Assembly: GCA_964546435.1 (NCBI GenBank)
Contig: CAZJKJ010000011.1
Location: forward strand, 1 to 64,000
Length of the DNA: 64,000 nt
Reading direction: 5' to 3'
Origin: CAYNST01 sp964546435
GTDB lineage: Bacteria; Pseudomonadota; Gammaproteobacteria; Pseudomonadales; Cellvibrionaceae
Positions within the stretch are counted from its first letter, which is position 1. Each line of letters starts with the position of its first letter. A program made the translations under genes and the position numbers. Shown here one piece after another: positions 40,760 to 48,857 of the stretch. The notes below the pieces were generated by a model. That model was not told the origin of the DNA. It saw nothing but the letters and a program-made list of their open reading frames with translations, and ran no database searches.

Positions 40760-42247
40760 TTATCCGGCTTTCGGAATGCTGGCCACGAGCCGCAGGGACG
40801 CTGTGAGTTCCTCCATTTGCAGCCAGGGCTTTAGCCACGCGACGGCGCTGTAGGAGCCGGGCTGACCGGGAATTTCCTTCACTTCGATGCGGGCTTCCGC
40901 CAGCGGAAAACGAGCTTTCATTTCAGCGCTGGCACCGGGGCTTGAGTTCACGTATTGCTTGATCCAGCGGTTCAGCCAGGCTTCGGCTTCATGTGCTTCC
41001 ATAAAGCTGCCGACTTTGTCGCGTGCCATAACCTTCAGGAAATGGGCCACGCGGGCGGTGGCCATGATGTACGGGAGGCGGGCAGAAATGGCGGCATTGG
41101 CAGTGGCGTTTGGCTCCGCATATTTTTGTGGCTTCTGCACGGTCTGAGCACCGAAGAACACTGCGTAGTCCGTGTTCTTGTAATGGCAGATCGGAAGAAA
41201 TCCCAGTTTGCTGAGTTCGGCTTCACGCCTGTCCGTGATGCCGATTTCGGTCGGACATTTCTGGTCGAGGTCACCGTCGTCGCTGACAAACGTGTGGCAC
41301 GGGAGCCCCTTGACCTTGCCGCCGCCTTCGGCGCCGCGAATTGTTGTGCACCAGCCATATTCGGCATAGGCCCGGTGAATGACTCCGCCCATGGCATAGG
41401 CGGCATTCATCCAGCAATAGTCCTCGTGATTCGCAGCGAGCGCGCGACCGTCGTCGCCGGGCTCGATTTCTTCGAAATCAAAAGCCTCAACCTGCCGCGT
41501 TGCCTTGCCGTAAGGCGCCCGCGCGAGGACTCGCGGAAGCGTGAGCGAAACAAAACGAGCATCTTCGGATTCGCGAAACGAACGCCACTGGACATATTCG
41601 GCGGATTCGAAAATTTTCTCCAGATCCCGGGGACGCGACAGGTCGGTGAACTGTTCGAAGCCGAACATCTGGGGCGCAGCTGCTGAAATAAACGGGCAGA
41701 AACCGGCGGCCGCCACGCTGGACATCTTGTTCAGCAGGGAAATATCTTCGGGATGAGCAGAAAACTCGTAATCCCCGATCAGAACCGCATAAGGTTCTCC
41801 GCCTGCCGTACCGAATTCGCTTTCATAGATCTTCTTGAATATCTGACTTTGATCAAACTCAACCGCGCGTTCCAGGTCTCTGGATAATTCACGTTTGGCA
41901 ATATTCAGCACGCGAATTTTCTGCTGGCTGCTACTTTCTGACGCATCAACCAGGTGCTGAAGGCCGCGCCAGGAGCCTTCCAGCTTCCGGAACTTCTGGT
42001 TGTGCATGATCAGCGCCAGCTGCTTCGAAATCGTGCGGTCGATTTCCTTGATGGCGGCATTGATGGTCAGGGGAAGATTCTTGTCCCAGACGACGGTTCC
42101 TTTGAGGGCTTCTGCCGTCAACGCTCGCAAAAGCGATCTGGCTTCGTCGGGCGGGGTCTGGCGGGTAGCGGCCAGGGCCTGTTCCAGCAGGGAGTGTTCA
42201 AGAGTCTCTTCTCGTGCGGGCGCGGCTGCGCTTTGTTCTGTCATCAT
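40760..42247 (-). CDS. tssC: T6SS sheath large subunit TssC
   Basis: A 495-residue TssC (VipB). Motifs: RKLEGSWRGLQHLVDASESS, EFGTAGGEPYAVLIGDYEF, WCTTIRGAEGGGKVKGLPCH and ATARVAHFLKVMARDKVGSF. With TssB it polymerises into the contractile sheath around the Hcp tube. Two ATG codons (42247, 42244) are possible; GGAG nine bases upstream supports the first. It follows tssB by four bases. An N-terminal acidic/Ala-rich helix precedes the handle domain. Confidence 0.97.
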   Translation of the reverse strand: MMTEQSAAAPAREETLEHSLLEQALAATRQTPPDEARSLLRALTAEALKGTVVWDKNLPLTINAAIKEIDRTISKQLALIMHNQKFRKLEGSWRGLQHLVDASESSSQQKIRVLNIAKRELSRDLERAVEFDQSQIFKKIYESEFGTAGGEPYAVLIGDYEFSAHPEDISLLNKMSSVAAAGFCPFISAAAPQMFGFEQFTDLSRPRDLEKIFESAEYVQWRSFRESEDARFVSLTLPRVLARAPYGKATRQVEAFDFEEIEPGDDGRALAANHEDYCWMNAAYAMGGVIHRAYAEYGWCTTIRGAEGGGKVKGLPCHTFVSDDGDLDQKCPTEIGITDRREAELSKLGFLPICHYKNTDYAVFFGAQTVQKPQKYAEPNATANAAISARLPYIMATARVAHFLKVMARDKVGSFMEAHEAEAWLNRWIKQYVNSSPGASAEMKARFPLAEARIEVKEIPGQPGSYSAVAWLKPWLQMEELTASLRLVASIPKAG

Positions 42248-42251
42248 GACT

Positions 42252-42764
42252 TCAAACTCCGGTGGCTTCGGGTGCGTCCAGTTGCGCGGAAAAACTCGCA
42301 AGAGCGTCCGTATTCTTCAGGACGTCTTCCAGTATTTTCTCCAGGTCATCCGAGCGGTCGGCTTTGGTCAGCAGATCGCGGAGGCGATTGCGGGTTTCGA
42401 GAAGATGCCGAAGAGGTTCGACCTGCTCCACCAGGCGGTGCGGTTCGAAATCCTCCATGCTTTTGAACTCGAGGGCGACGGCCATCCGGGTATCGTCGTC
42501 ACTCAGGGCATTATCGACCTGCAGGTTAAGACGCGGACCGATGCGCGTCATCAGTTCGCTGAAATTATCCGCATCGACCTGGGAGAATTTACGGTCCTTC
42601 ATGGGCTTTTTGTCCTCGACGTTATCGCCGGAGTAATCGCCCATGACGCCCATGACAAACGGCAGCTCTTTCGCTTCGATGCTGCCGTTGGTTTCCAGAT
42701 CGTAGGTAATGTGAACCCGCGGTTTGCGAACTCGCTTGAGTTTTTCGTGAATGCTGTCTTTCAT
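42252..42764 (-). CDS. tssB: T6SS sheath small subunit TssB
   Basis: A 170-residue TssB (VipA). Starts MKDSIHEKLKRVRKPRVHIT and has the conserved ELPFVMGVMGDYSG and the C-terminal helix rich in leucines (LLETRNRLRDLLTKADRS) that ClpV recognises in contracted sheaths. AAGGAG lies eight bases before the ATG. TssB and TssC form the sheath heterodimer and are encoded four bases apart. Confidence 0.97.
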   Translation of the reverse strand: MKDSIHEKLKRVRKPRVHITYDLETNGSIEAKELPFVMGVMGDYSGDNVEDKKPMKDRKFSQVDADNFSELMTRIGPRLNLQVDNALSDDDTRMAVALEFKSMEDFEPHRLVEQVEPLRHLLETRNRLRDLLTKADRSDDLEKILEDVLKNTDALASFSAQLDAPEATGV

Positions 42765-42851
42765 CGTTCATCTCCTTGTGTGCCCGGTATTGTCACAATG
42801 CAAGCGACCGGGTTGATACACGTGCGACTCATGCCGCCGTTCCATAAAAAA

Positions 42852-43976
42852 TCACGCATCTGCGCAGCAATCGTTGAGCCCGGTCATGGCGCTGTAGTGT
42901 TTTAATGAGGCCGGGTCTGTAATCAGTTCTTTCATCAGTTCGTGCAGTGGCAAATCGCCCCACGCGGCTGCTTTGGCGAGAAGATACGACAGCGGCGAGT
43001 GGGGCTCGGTGCGGCGAAAATAATCTGCCAGCACCAGAATTTGCTGCAATGCCTGTTCGCGTGCACACGCCAGCGGTGGTGGTGTTGCCATCTGCGGGTC
43101 GCAGACTTCTTCGGGGAGCGGTTCCGACAGCGGCGTCGGCGCCGTTGGAAATCGGTCACCGCCGAGAACGGTCACGGCGGCCAGACATTCTTCCAGAACG
43201 TTCAGTACATTGCGCGTCGGTGGTGCATCAAGGGGGCCGCAATATTCGGTCAGACGCCGACCAATCTCGCTGAACAGGGTCAGGCAATTTTCGAGGTCAT
43301 TCCTGATGCCTACATAAAACCCGGTATCGGATTCCCGCGCGGCCTGCTCTACGGATTCGAGCGAATAGCCAAGTTTCGAGATTCTCGCCAGCCGGCCTTT
43401 TTCATCGGGAATTCGTGCGGCCTCGTTCGCCTGATAATAATCCCAGTAGCTGAAGGGTCCGAGCGTACGGCCTTGAGTGATCAGTGTGTTGCGCACAGGC
43501 GCAATAAGTACACCCTCGGTGCCCTCGCCATTGAGGCCCGCCAGGGGGGCGATCCGGGTTTCGAGTCCATCCTCGTCGGGCAGCGGGTAGAGCGATTCCC
43601 AATACTGATCGAGCAATCCGAGAATGAGGCGGAAGCCGCAGGACAGTCCGGACAGGCCCTGTTCACGTAGCAAAGCTTCGGTATACCAGCACGCCACTTC
43701 GAGATCTTTTGCCACCGTGGCGAAAAAGACGGGCGTCAATTCGACGACCGTCCGCCAGTGCCCGGAGCTGTCCGGGCCGGGCTCGGAAAAAAGCTGGCTG
43801 CGCTCGGCCGCTCGGGCGGCATTGCGGGCGAACTTCAGGCGCTGATAAAGCGAATCGACGGAAATATCGTGGCGCGGATCGGAAGCTGTCGTGTTGGCAG
43901 AGGAACCGGCAGGAGAATCGAATGGAGATATGGGAAGCAGCAGACCTTCCGTGTCCATGGCGGTGGTGTTCAGCAT
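42852..43976 (-). CDS. tssA: T6SS cap/priming protein TssA
   Basis: A 374-residue TssA with an ImpA N-terminal domain: LLLPISPFDSPAGSS near the start, then HWRTVVELTPVFFATVAKDLEVACWYTEALL and FRLILGLLDQYWESLYPLPDEDG, where the order of conserved residues is typical. TssA primes and caps tail-tube/sheath assembly. The ATG at 43976 is preferred because AAGGACG sits just upstream. It is the first gene of the minus-strand operon, divergent from tagH across a 451-bp region that carries an 11-bp phased repeat array. The C-terminal helical bundle is the short TssA type. Confidence 0.93.
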   Translation of the reverse strand: MLNTTAMDTEGLLLPISPFDSPAGSSANTTASDPRHDISVDSLYQRLKFARNAARAAERSQLFSEPGPDSSGHWRTVVELTPVFFATVAKDLEVACWYTEALLREQGLSGLSCGFRLILGLLDQYWESLYPLPDEDGLETRIAPLAGLNGEGTEGVLIAPVRNTLITQGRTLGPFSYWDYYQANEAARIPDEKGRLARISKLGYSLESVEQAARESDTGFYVGIRNDLENCLTLFSEIGRRLTEYCGPLDAPPTRNVLNVLEECLAAVTVLGGDRFPTAPTPLSEPLPEEVCDPQMATPPPLACAREQALQQILVLADYFRRTEPHSPLSYLLAKAAAWGDLPLHELMKELITDPASLKHYSAMTGLNDCCADA

Positions 43977-44256
43977 TTTCGTCCTTGAATCCAGAGTTTG
44001 CCCGGCGCGCTGTCGTCTTGACAGGCCTTGTGAATGCGGGCGAATTATCGTCAGTGACAATCCGTGGACGGAATATTCACGCTAAACCGCGCAAAATTGC
44101 AAGTATTTTTTTGTAATCTGCGAGGCTTGGCAAAACTTGATTTATGGGTATTGCATCCGGAAGACGGCTGGTTCAATATTTGCCGCTGATTCACGCGCCG
44201 GAAACACGGTGGAGGTTGCGGCGCGAATTTGTACATGCCCGCACGGTTGCAGAACG

Positions 44257-44322
44257 TTGGTACGAATTTGGTAATTCCCTGGTACAACCTTGGAAAATCC
44301 TGGGTACAGCGTTGATACGACC
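44257..44322. promoter_or_regulatory. Six-unit 11-bp operator-like array between tssA and tagH
   Basis: Units start at 44257, 44268, 44279, 44290, 44301 and 44312, exactly 11 bases apart. Each has a seven-base core near TTGGTAC (TTGGTAC, TTGGTAA, CTGGTAC, TTGGAAA, TGGGTAC, TTGATAC) and a variable four-base spacer. The array ends about 105 bases before the tagH ATG and about 280 before the tssA ATG. Seven-plus-four direct repeats are how PhoB/OmpR-family regulators bind in head-to-tail dimers, so this is a candidate master switch for both T6SS operons. No coding gene covers it. Confidence 0.7.
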
Positions 44323-44427
44323 GGGCTCGATGGGATCGGGCTAAAGCGGCTGCAAGTGCAAGATAATGCAAGCAAATTGCCAGGTATTGAAAGGATGCTG
44401 ATACACCATTTTTCAGGAAGAACAGCG

Positions 44428-45879
44428 ATGGCTATACATTTCAAGCTGATAAAAACCCCTTCTGGAACCAAACCGGTTGAACTGCGCAAGCAATTTGATG
44501 AAAGCGGCGGCTATGTCGGTCGCGCCGCCATCAATGACTGGGTGTTGAAAGACCCGGACCGGTTCCTCTCTGCGAGACATTGCCAGATCAGTTTCAAGGA
44601 CGGTCAGTTTTTTCTGACCGATCTGAGTACCAACGGCACCTTCATCAATGGCGAATCCGAGGCGGTTGGCCGCGGCGTTCAGGCACCGCTGCACGACGGT
44701 GACACCATCGATCTGGGTGAATATCGCCTGAAAGTCAGCATTGATGAAGCGCAGGAACGGCAGCCCGCGCCCGTCACGCCATTTCCCCGACTCGACCTTA
44801 TCGAAGTCGAAGAGCAGGCGCTCAGCGACAAAGTCTCCCCGTCGACCGAAGCTGGCAGCGGCGATTTGATCGGCACTGCCGAACCGGATTCCCGATTCGG
44901 CCCGCTAAAGCAGCAATCGCCGTCTCCGCCGCTACGCGACCCGCTCGGTACGGCTGTCCGCAAGACGGATGCGGAGCCACCGAAACCCGCATTTGGAGCC
45001 GATGTACTTAAATCGGCATTCGTCTGGCCGTTTCCGAAACAGGTGCCAAAATCTTCGGGTTCGGTCTCTCCGGATTCAAAGTCTGTGGATTCAAAGTCTG
45101 TGGATACAGGATCCCCCGACAAGAACGGCGATACCGCCGAAAAAGGGCCAGTGCTGGTGCCCTCCCGGGAGCGACCGTCGCGCGAGGGCGAGCGGGCGCA
45201 AACGCCGGCCGCAGAAGCACCGTCGTCAAGCTGGCCCAGAAACAGGGCCACGCCGCCCCTGCGAGTGGTTGACAACACCGGCGATAACCGGGATCCGGAA
45301 CGGGCACTGCTCACCGCCCTCGGTTTTAAAAACACCCTGCTCACCGAATCCCAGTCGTATCTGGTTCACCAGACGGTGGGCATATTGCTGCGGGAATGTG
45401 TCGGCGGTTTGCTGCAGGTGCTGCGCTCGCGTGCCAGCATAAAAAACGAATTCCGCATGAACATTACGACCATTCAGCAAGTGGAAAACAATCCGCTGAA
45501 GTTTTCTGCCAATGTTGATGAAGTGCTCGAAACCATGTTTTTGCGCCGCAGCAAGGCGTACCAGAAACCGGTGGAAGCGGTGCAGGAAGGCTTCGACGCC
45601 ATTTCTGATCATCAGCTGGCGATGATTGCCGGTATTCGCAGCGCGTTCCGGTCGGCTCTGGGGAAATTCGATCCACTGGTTCTGGAAGAAGAATTCAAGC
45701 GCAAGTCAAAATGGCGCTGGTTCAACCGGTTTGGTTACTGGAAAGCCTATCGGGATCATTACCAGTCCGTGCTCAAGGATACCGAGCGTTCTTATCAGGA
45801 ACTCTTTGGGGACGAATTTGTTCAGGCTTATGAAGACCAGTTGCGCAAGCTTGAAATTGCCCGGAAAAAAAAGAACTAA
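44428..45879 (+). CDS. tagH: T6SS FHA-domain regulator TagH (Fha)
   Basis: A 483-residue protein. The N-terminal FHA domain (about 28-100; GYVGRAAINDWVLKDPDRFLS, then SARHCQI and STNGTFING) binds phosphothreonine. The middle (about 115-300) is Pro/Ser/Asp-rich and disordered, including a duplicated DSKSV unit from a 15-bp repeat (45073-45102). The C-terminal TagH domain begins around HQTVGILLRECVGGLLQVL and runs to the end. In Pseudomonas the kinase PpkA phosphorylates Fha to switch the machine on and PppA reverses it; both partners are encoded downstream. CAGGAAGAA supports the ATG at 44428. First gene of the plus-strand operon. Confidence 0.93.
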   Translation: MAIHFKLIKTPSGTKPVELRKQFDESGGYVGRAAINDWVLKDPDRFLSARHCQISFKDGQFFLTDLSTNGTFINGESEAVGRGVQAPLHDGDTIDLGEYRLKVSIDEAQERQPAPVTPFPRLDLIEVEEQALSDKVSPSTEAGSGDLIGTAEPDSRFGPLKQQSPSPPLRDPLGTAVRKTDAEPPKPAFGADVLKSAFVWPFPKQVPKSSGSVSPDSKSVDSKSVDTGSPDKNGDTAEKGPVLVPSRERPSREGERAQTPAAEAPSSSWPRNRATPPLRVVDNTGDNRDPERALLTALGFKNTLLTESQSYLVHQTVGILLRECVGGLLQVLRSRASIKNEFRMNITTIQQVENNPLKFSANVDEVLETMFLRRSKAYQKPVEAVQEGFDAISDHQLAMIAGIRSAFRSALGKFDPLVLEEEFKRKSKWRWFNRFGYWKAYRDHYQSVLKDTERSYQELFGDEFVQAYEDQLRKLEIARKKKN

Positions 45880-45910
45880 AAGCCGAACATTCGAATACAG
45901 GGAGACTTTC

Positions 45911-46399
45911 GTGAAGGCAAGGATGCTGTTGATATTTGTCATTTCTTTAATTGCCGGAGCCTGCGCAACATCGCAGCGCCATATCGGTTCCGCGCTCAAT
46001 CTCGATACCGATGTGAAAATTGTTTTCAGTATCAGCGACGATATCAATCCGGATGAAAAGCGCTCTCCGAGCCCTCTGCATGTCCGTCTTTATGAACTCG
46101 AATCCAGCGACAGTTTCCTGCGCGCGGAATTTATCGACCTGTTTCAGGCCGATGTCGACACGCTGGGCAAGGATCTCCTGGGCCGGCGGGACCTGGCGCC
46201 CTTGATACCGGGCGCTTCCCGTACTGAACGCTTCACGGTCAATGCCAACGTCAAATACATCGGCCTGTATGGCGAGTTTTACCAGTTCAAAAATTCCCGG
46301 TTCAAGGCGGTGTTCCCGATCACCACGCACAATTTCGTGAAGGACACCATCCAGGTGGAAGTGCGGGGAACGGAACTGTACCTGGCTGCTGAACGTTAA
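45911..46399 (+). CDS. tssJ: T6SS outer-membrane lipoprotein TssJ
   Basis: A 162-residue lipoprotein with a lipobox (IAGAC, Cys near residue 17). The mature beta-sandwich shows the TssJ pattern: LNLDTDVKIVFSISDDINPD, PLHVRLYELESSDSFLRAEF and a late ITTHNFVKDTIQVEV. TssJ anchors the TssM-TssL membrane complex to the outer membrane. A GTG start at 45911 is used because GGGAG is correctly spaced; an ATG at 45923 would shorten the signal peptide to an unusual length. It lies 31 bases after tagH. Confidence 0.92.
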   Translation: MKARMLLIFVISLIAGACATSQRHIGSALNLDTDVKIVFSISDDINPDEKRSPSPLHVRLYELESSDSFLRAEFIDLFQADVDTLGKDLLGRRDLAPLIPGASRTERFTVNANVKYIGLYGEFYQFKNSRFKAVFPITTHNFVKDTIQVEVRGTELYLAAER

Positions 46400-46447
46400 A
46401 ACCGATCAACGTTTCTCTGAAGTCGCAAACGGTATTGCGGAGTATTT

Positions 46448-47779
46448 ATGTCTTGGGAAAGCAAGGTGGTCTGGTCCGAAGGGATGTTTCTGAATCCGCA
46501 GCATTTTCAGCAGCAAACCCGCTATGTCGAACGGGTGCTGCGTCACCGGTGCGACCTTCTGGCGAACTACGGGTGGGGCTGGCAACAGTGTGATCTGGAC
46601 CGGTCAGCGCTGGCGCTGGGCAAGCTGGCACTGCGCGGCGGCCGGGGCGTGTTTCCGGACGGGACCGTGTTTGATTTTCCCGAATTCGATAACATTCCGC
46701 CACCGCTGGATGTCGCAGAGTCTCATCGCGGCCAGACGGTGTACCTGGGCCTGCCTTTGCGGAGCGGCAACCTGCCGGACGTCGCGCGCGAGGAAAAATC
46801 GACGCCAGCCCGGTTTCGTGCGGAGGATCTGACTGTAAAGGACGAAACCGCCAGCACCGGGGATTCCCAGAGCCTGGAGATTGCGAAACTGAGCCCGGTG
46901 CTGCTACTGGAATCCAGTGATCGCAGCAGTTACGTGTGCCTCGAGGTTGCCCGGATCGAGGACGTGGGACCCGAGTCGCAGGTGCAGATTGATCCCGCGT
47001 TTTTTCCAACCATCGTGCAGATAAATGCCTATCCGCCACTGGCGGCCTTTGTCGACGAACTGCACGGCTTGCTGAAGCACCGTGGCGATGCAATTACGTC
47101 CCGGCTGGCGGATGTGCGCCAGGGGGGCACATCGGAAATTGCCGACTACCTGTTATTGCAGCTTGTAAACCGGGTGGAAGTGATCATCCAGAATCTGTCG
47201 CGACGCCCGCAGGTTCATCCTCTCGAACTGTTCGAAGAACTTTTAAAAATCATCGGCGAACTGGCCACATTTTTTGCACCCGAGCGGCGCCCGCCGATGC
47301 TTCCGGTTTATCACCATATTGATCCGGCCCGCAGTTTTCGTCCGTTAATGGATTTGCTGCGTCAGTACCTGTCATTTGTCTATGAACAGAATGCGGTGAC
47401 CCTGCCGCTGCTGGAAAAGAAGCAGGGCATTTACGTCAGCGAGATCAAAGACCGGAAGTTGCTGACCTGCGCGCAGTTTGTTCTGGCGGTCCGTGCAGAG
47501 GTTGCCGGCGATCTGATTCACCGGGGCTTTCCCGATCAGATAAAGATTGGCCCGGTAGAGCGCATCCGGCAACTGGTGAATGCGGCCTTGCCGGGAATCG
47601 CCCTGAAGCCCCTGGCGAGCGTCCCCCGGGAAATTCCGTTTCGCTCCGGGTTTACGTATTTTGAACTGGATAAGCAGGGGCAATTCTGGGGGGAAATGCT
47701 CCGGTCCGGAGGATTTGCCATGCATGTCGGGGGCGAGTTTCCCGCCTTGCAGATGGAGTTTTGGGCCATCAGAACCTGA
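46448..47779 (+). CDS. tssK: T6SS baseplate adaptor TssK
   Basis: A 443-residue TssK. It starts MSWESKVVWSEGMFLNPQHF, followed by QQQTRYVE, the family hallmark. FPTIVQINAYPPLAAFVDEL and the C-terminal FTYFELDKQGQFWGEMLRSG are also typical. TssK trimers connect the baseplate wedges to TssL and TssM in the inner membrane. Two stretches (about residues 100-160) are more variable. Preceded by tssJ and followed by tssL 97 bases later. Confidence 0.96.
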   Translation: MSWESKVVWSEGMFLNPQHFQQQTRYVERVLRHRCDLLANYGWGWQQCDLDRSALALGKLALRGGRGVFPDGTVFDFPEFDNIPPPLDVAESHRGQTVYLGLPLRSGNLPDVAREEKSTPARFRAEDLTVKDETASTGDSQSLEIAKLSPVLLLESSDRSSYVCLEVARIEDVGPESQVQIDPAFFPTIVQINAYPPLAAFVDELHGLLKHRGDAITSRLADVRQGGTSEIADYLLLQLVNRVEVIIQNLSRRPQVHPLELFEELLKIIGELATFFAPERRPPMLPVYHHIDPARSFRPLMDLLRQYLSFVYEQNAVTLPLLEKKQGIYVSEIKDRKLLTCAQFVLAVRAEVAGDLIHRGFPDQIKIGPVERIRQLVNAALPGIALKPLASVPREIPFRSGFTYFELDKQGQFWGEMLRSGGFAMHVGGEFPALQMEFWAIRT

Positions 47780-47876
47780 TTGGCTTTTACGTGGGTTGGC
47801 GCCCGGAAAAATCAAGGAACGAACGTCTCCACCGCATTTGGGCGAGAATATTTGATGGTACGCAAGGAGCAGGTCG

Positions 47877-48782
47877 ATGATCGACATGGACGATAACGAG
47901 CCGACGGTCATTCCGGGGCCACCCGGAAACCGCAGGGCCACACTGCAGCTCGCAGGACCCGCCGCCCTGACGGCGACGGATTTCATGCCGGAACCGGTGG
48001 GTCAGGGGGCGGCATTTTTTATAGCGGATGATCTGGCGACCGCCCGTGCAGCGGTAATCGGCTGCAATCCGTTGCTGGAGCTGGCCGGGTCGATGTTGCT
48101 GGAATCGGCGAAGCTGCGGCGGACATTCCGGTGCGCCGATATCGGCATTCTTCATCGGCGTCTGTCCGCAGAAATCCGCAACTTCGGCAAGCTTGCCGCG
48201 GAGTACGGTTACAGTGCCGAAACCATTCTCGCTGCACGCTATTTCATGTGCTCGATACTCGATGAAGCGGTACTGAGTACAGCCTGGGGCGGGAATAGTG
48301 GGTGGGGCCGGAAAACCTTGTTGCGGATATTTCACGGTGATACAGCCGGCGGCGAAAAATGCTTCCAGATACTGCATCGGCTCAGCACCAGTCCCGCTGA
48401 AAATCTGCATGCGCTGGAGCTGTTCTTTGCCGGATTGAGCCTTGGTTTCGAAGGAAAGTATCGTCTCGTCAGTCGCGGTGGCGAGCGCCTGGAGCAATTG
48501 CGCAGAAAGCTTTTCACTATTATCCGGCTGCATCGTGGTGAGCCCGAGCCCGAGCTTTCACCCGCCTGGAAAACACCATTCTCGTCGTCCAGACAATTAA
48601 AAAAATTCGTGTCTTACCGGATGATTGTCGGTATCGCGGCGCTGGTAATGGTTTGTCTGTATGGTGCCTTTGCGCTGCTGTTGCGCAGTTACACAGACCC
48701 GCTGCTGCAACGGCTGGAGGCATTTCAACAACTGGAGGTGGGCGATCGCCGGGGGCGCCCGGATGCGGCAGCAGATCCGTGA
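47877..48782 (+). CDS. tssL: T6SS inner-membrane protein TssL (DotU-like)
   Basis: A 301-residue protein. The cytoplasmic DotU domain shows NPLLELAGSMLLESAKLR, YSAETILAARYFMCSILDEAVLSTAWG and GRKTLLRIFHGDTAGGEKCF. A single membrane helix (about residues 248-270, MIVGIAALVMVCLYGAFALL) is near the end, and the protein stops about 30 residues later. No OmpA/peptidoglycan-binding extension is present, so wall anchoring must come from another protein. AAGGAGCAGG precedes the ATG. In Agrobacterium TssL, not Fha, is the kinase target; a Thr-rich N-terminus is present here too. Confidence 0.94.
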   Translation: MIDMDDNEPTVIPGPPGNRRATLQLAGPAALTATDFMPEPVGQGAAFFIADDLATARAAVIGCNPLLELAGSMLLESAKLRRTFRCADIGILHRRLSAEIRNFGKLAAEYGYSAETILAARYFMCSILDEAVLSTAWGGNSGWGRKTLLRIFHGDTAGGEKCFQILHRLSTSPAENLHALELFFAGLSLGFEGKYRLVSRGGERLEQLRRKLFTIIRLHRGEPEPELSPAWKTPFSSSRQLKKFVSYRMIVGIAALVMVCLYGAFALLLRSYTDPLLQRLEAFQQLEVGDRRGRPDAAADP

Positions 48783-48857
48783 AACGGTTTTCAGATTTAT
48801 CGCGGTTAATGAAATTATTTAACGGGAATTGATTTGACGTATCTCAGGAAGAGCAAC

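Noticed and set aside
44301..44316. Sigma-54-like promoter before tagH
   Set aside because: TGG and TTG are spaced suitably but the -12 GC is GA and the CAC of the -24 element is missing; the bases are explained by the 11-bp array.
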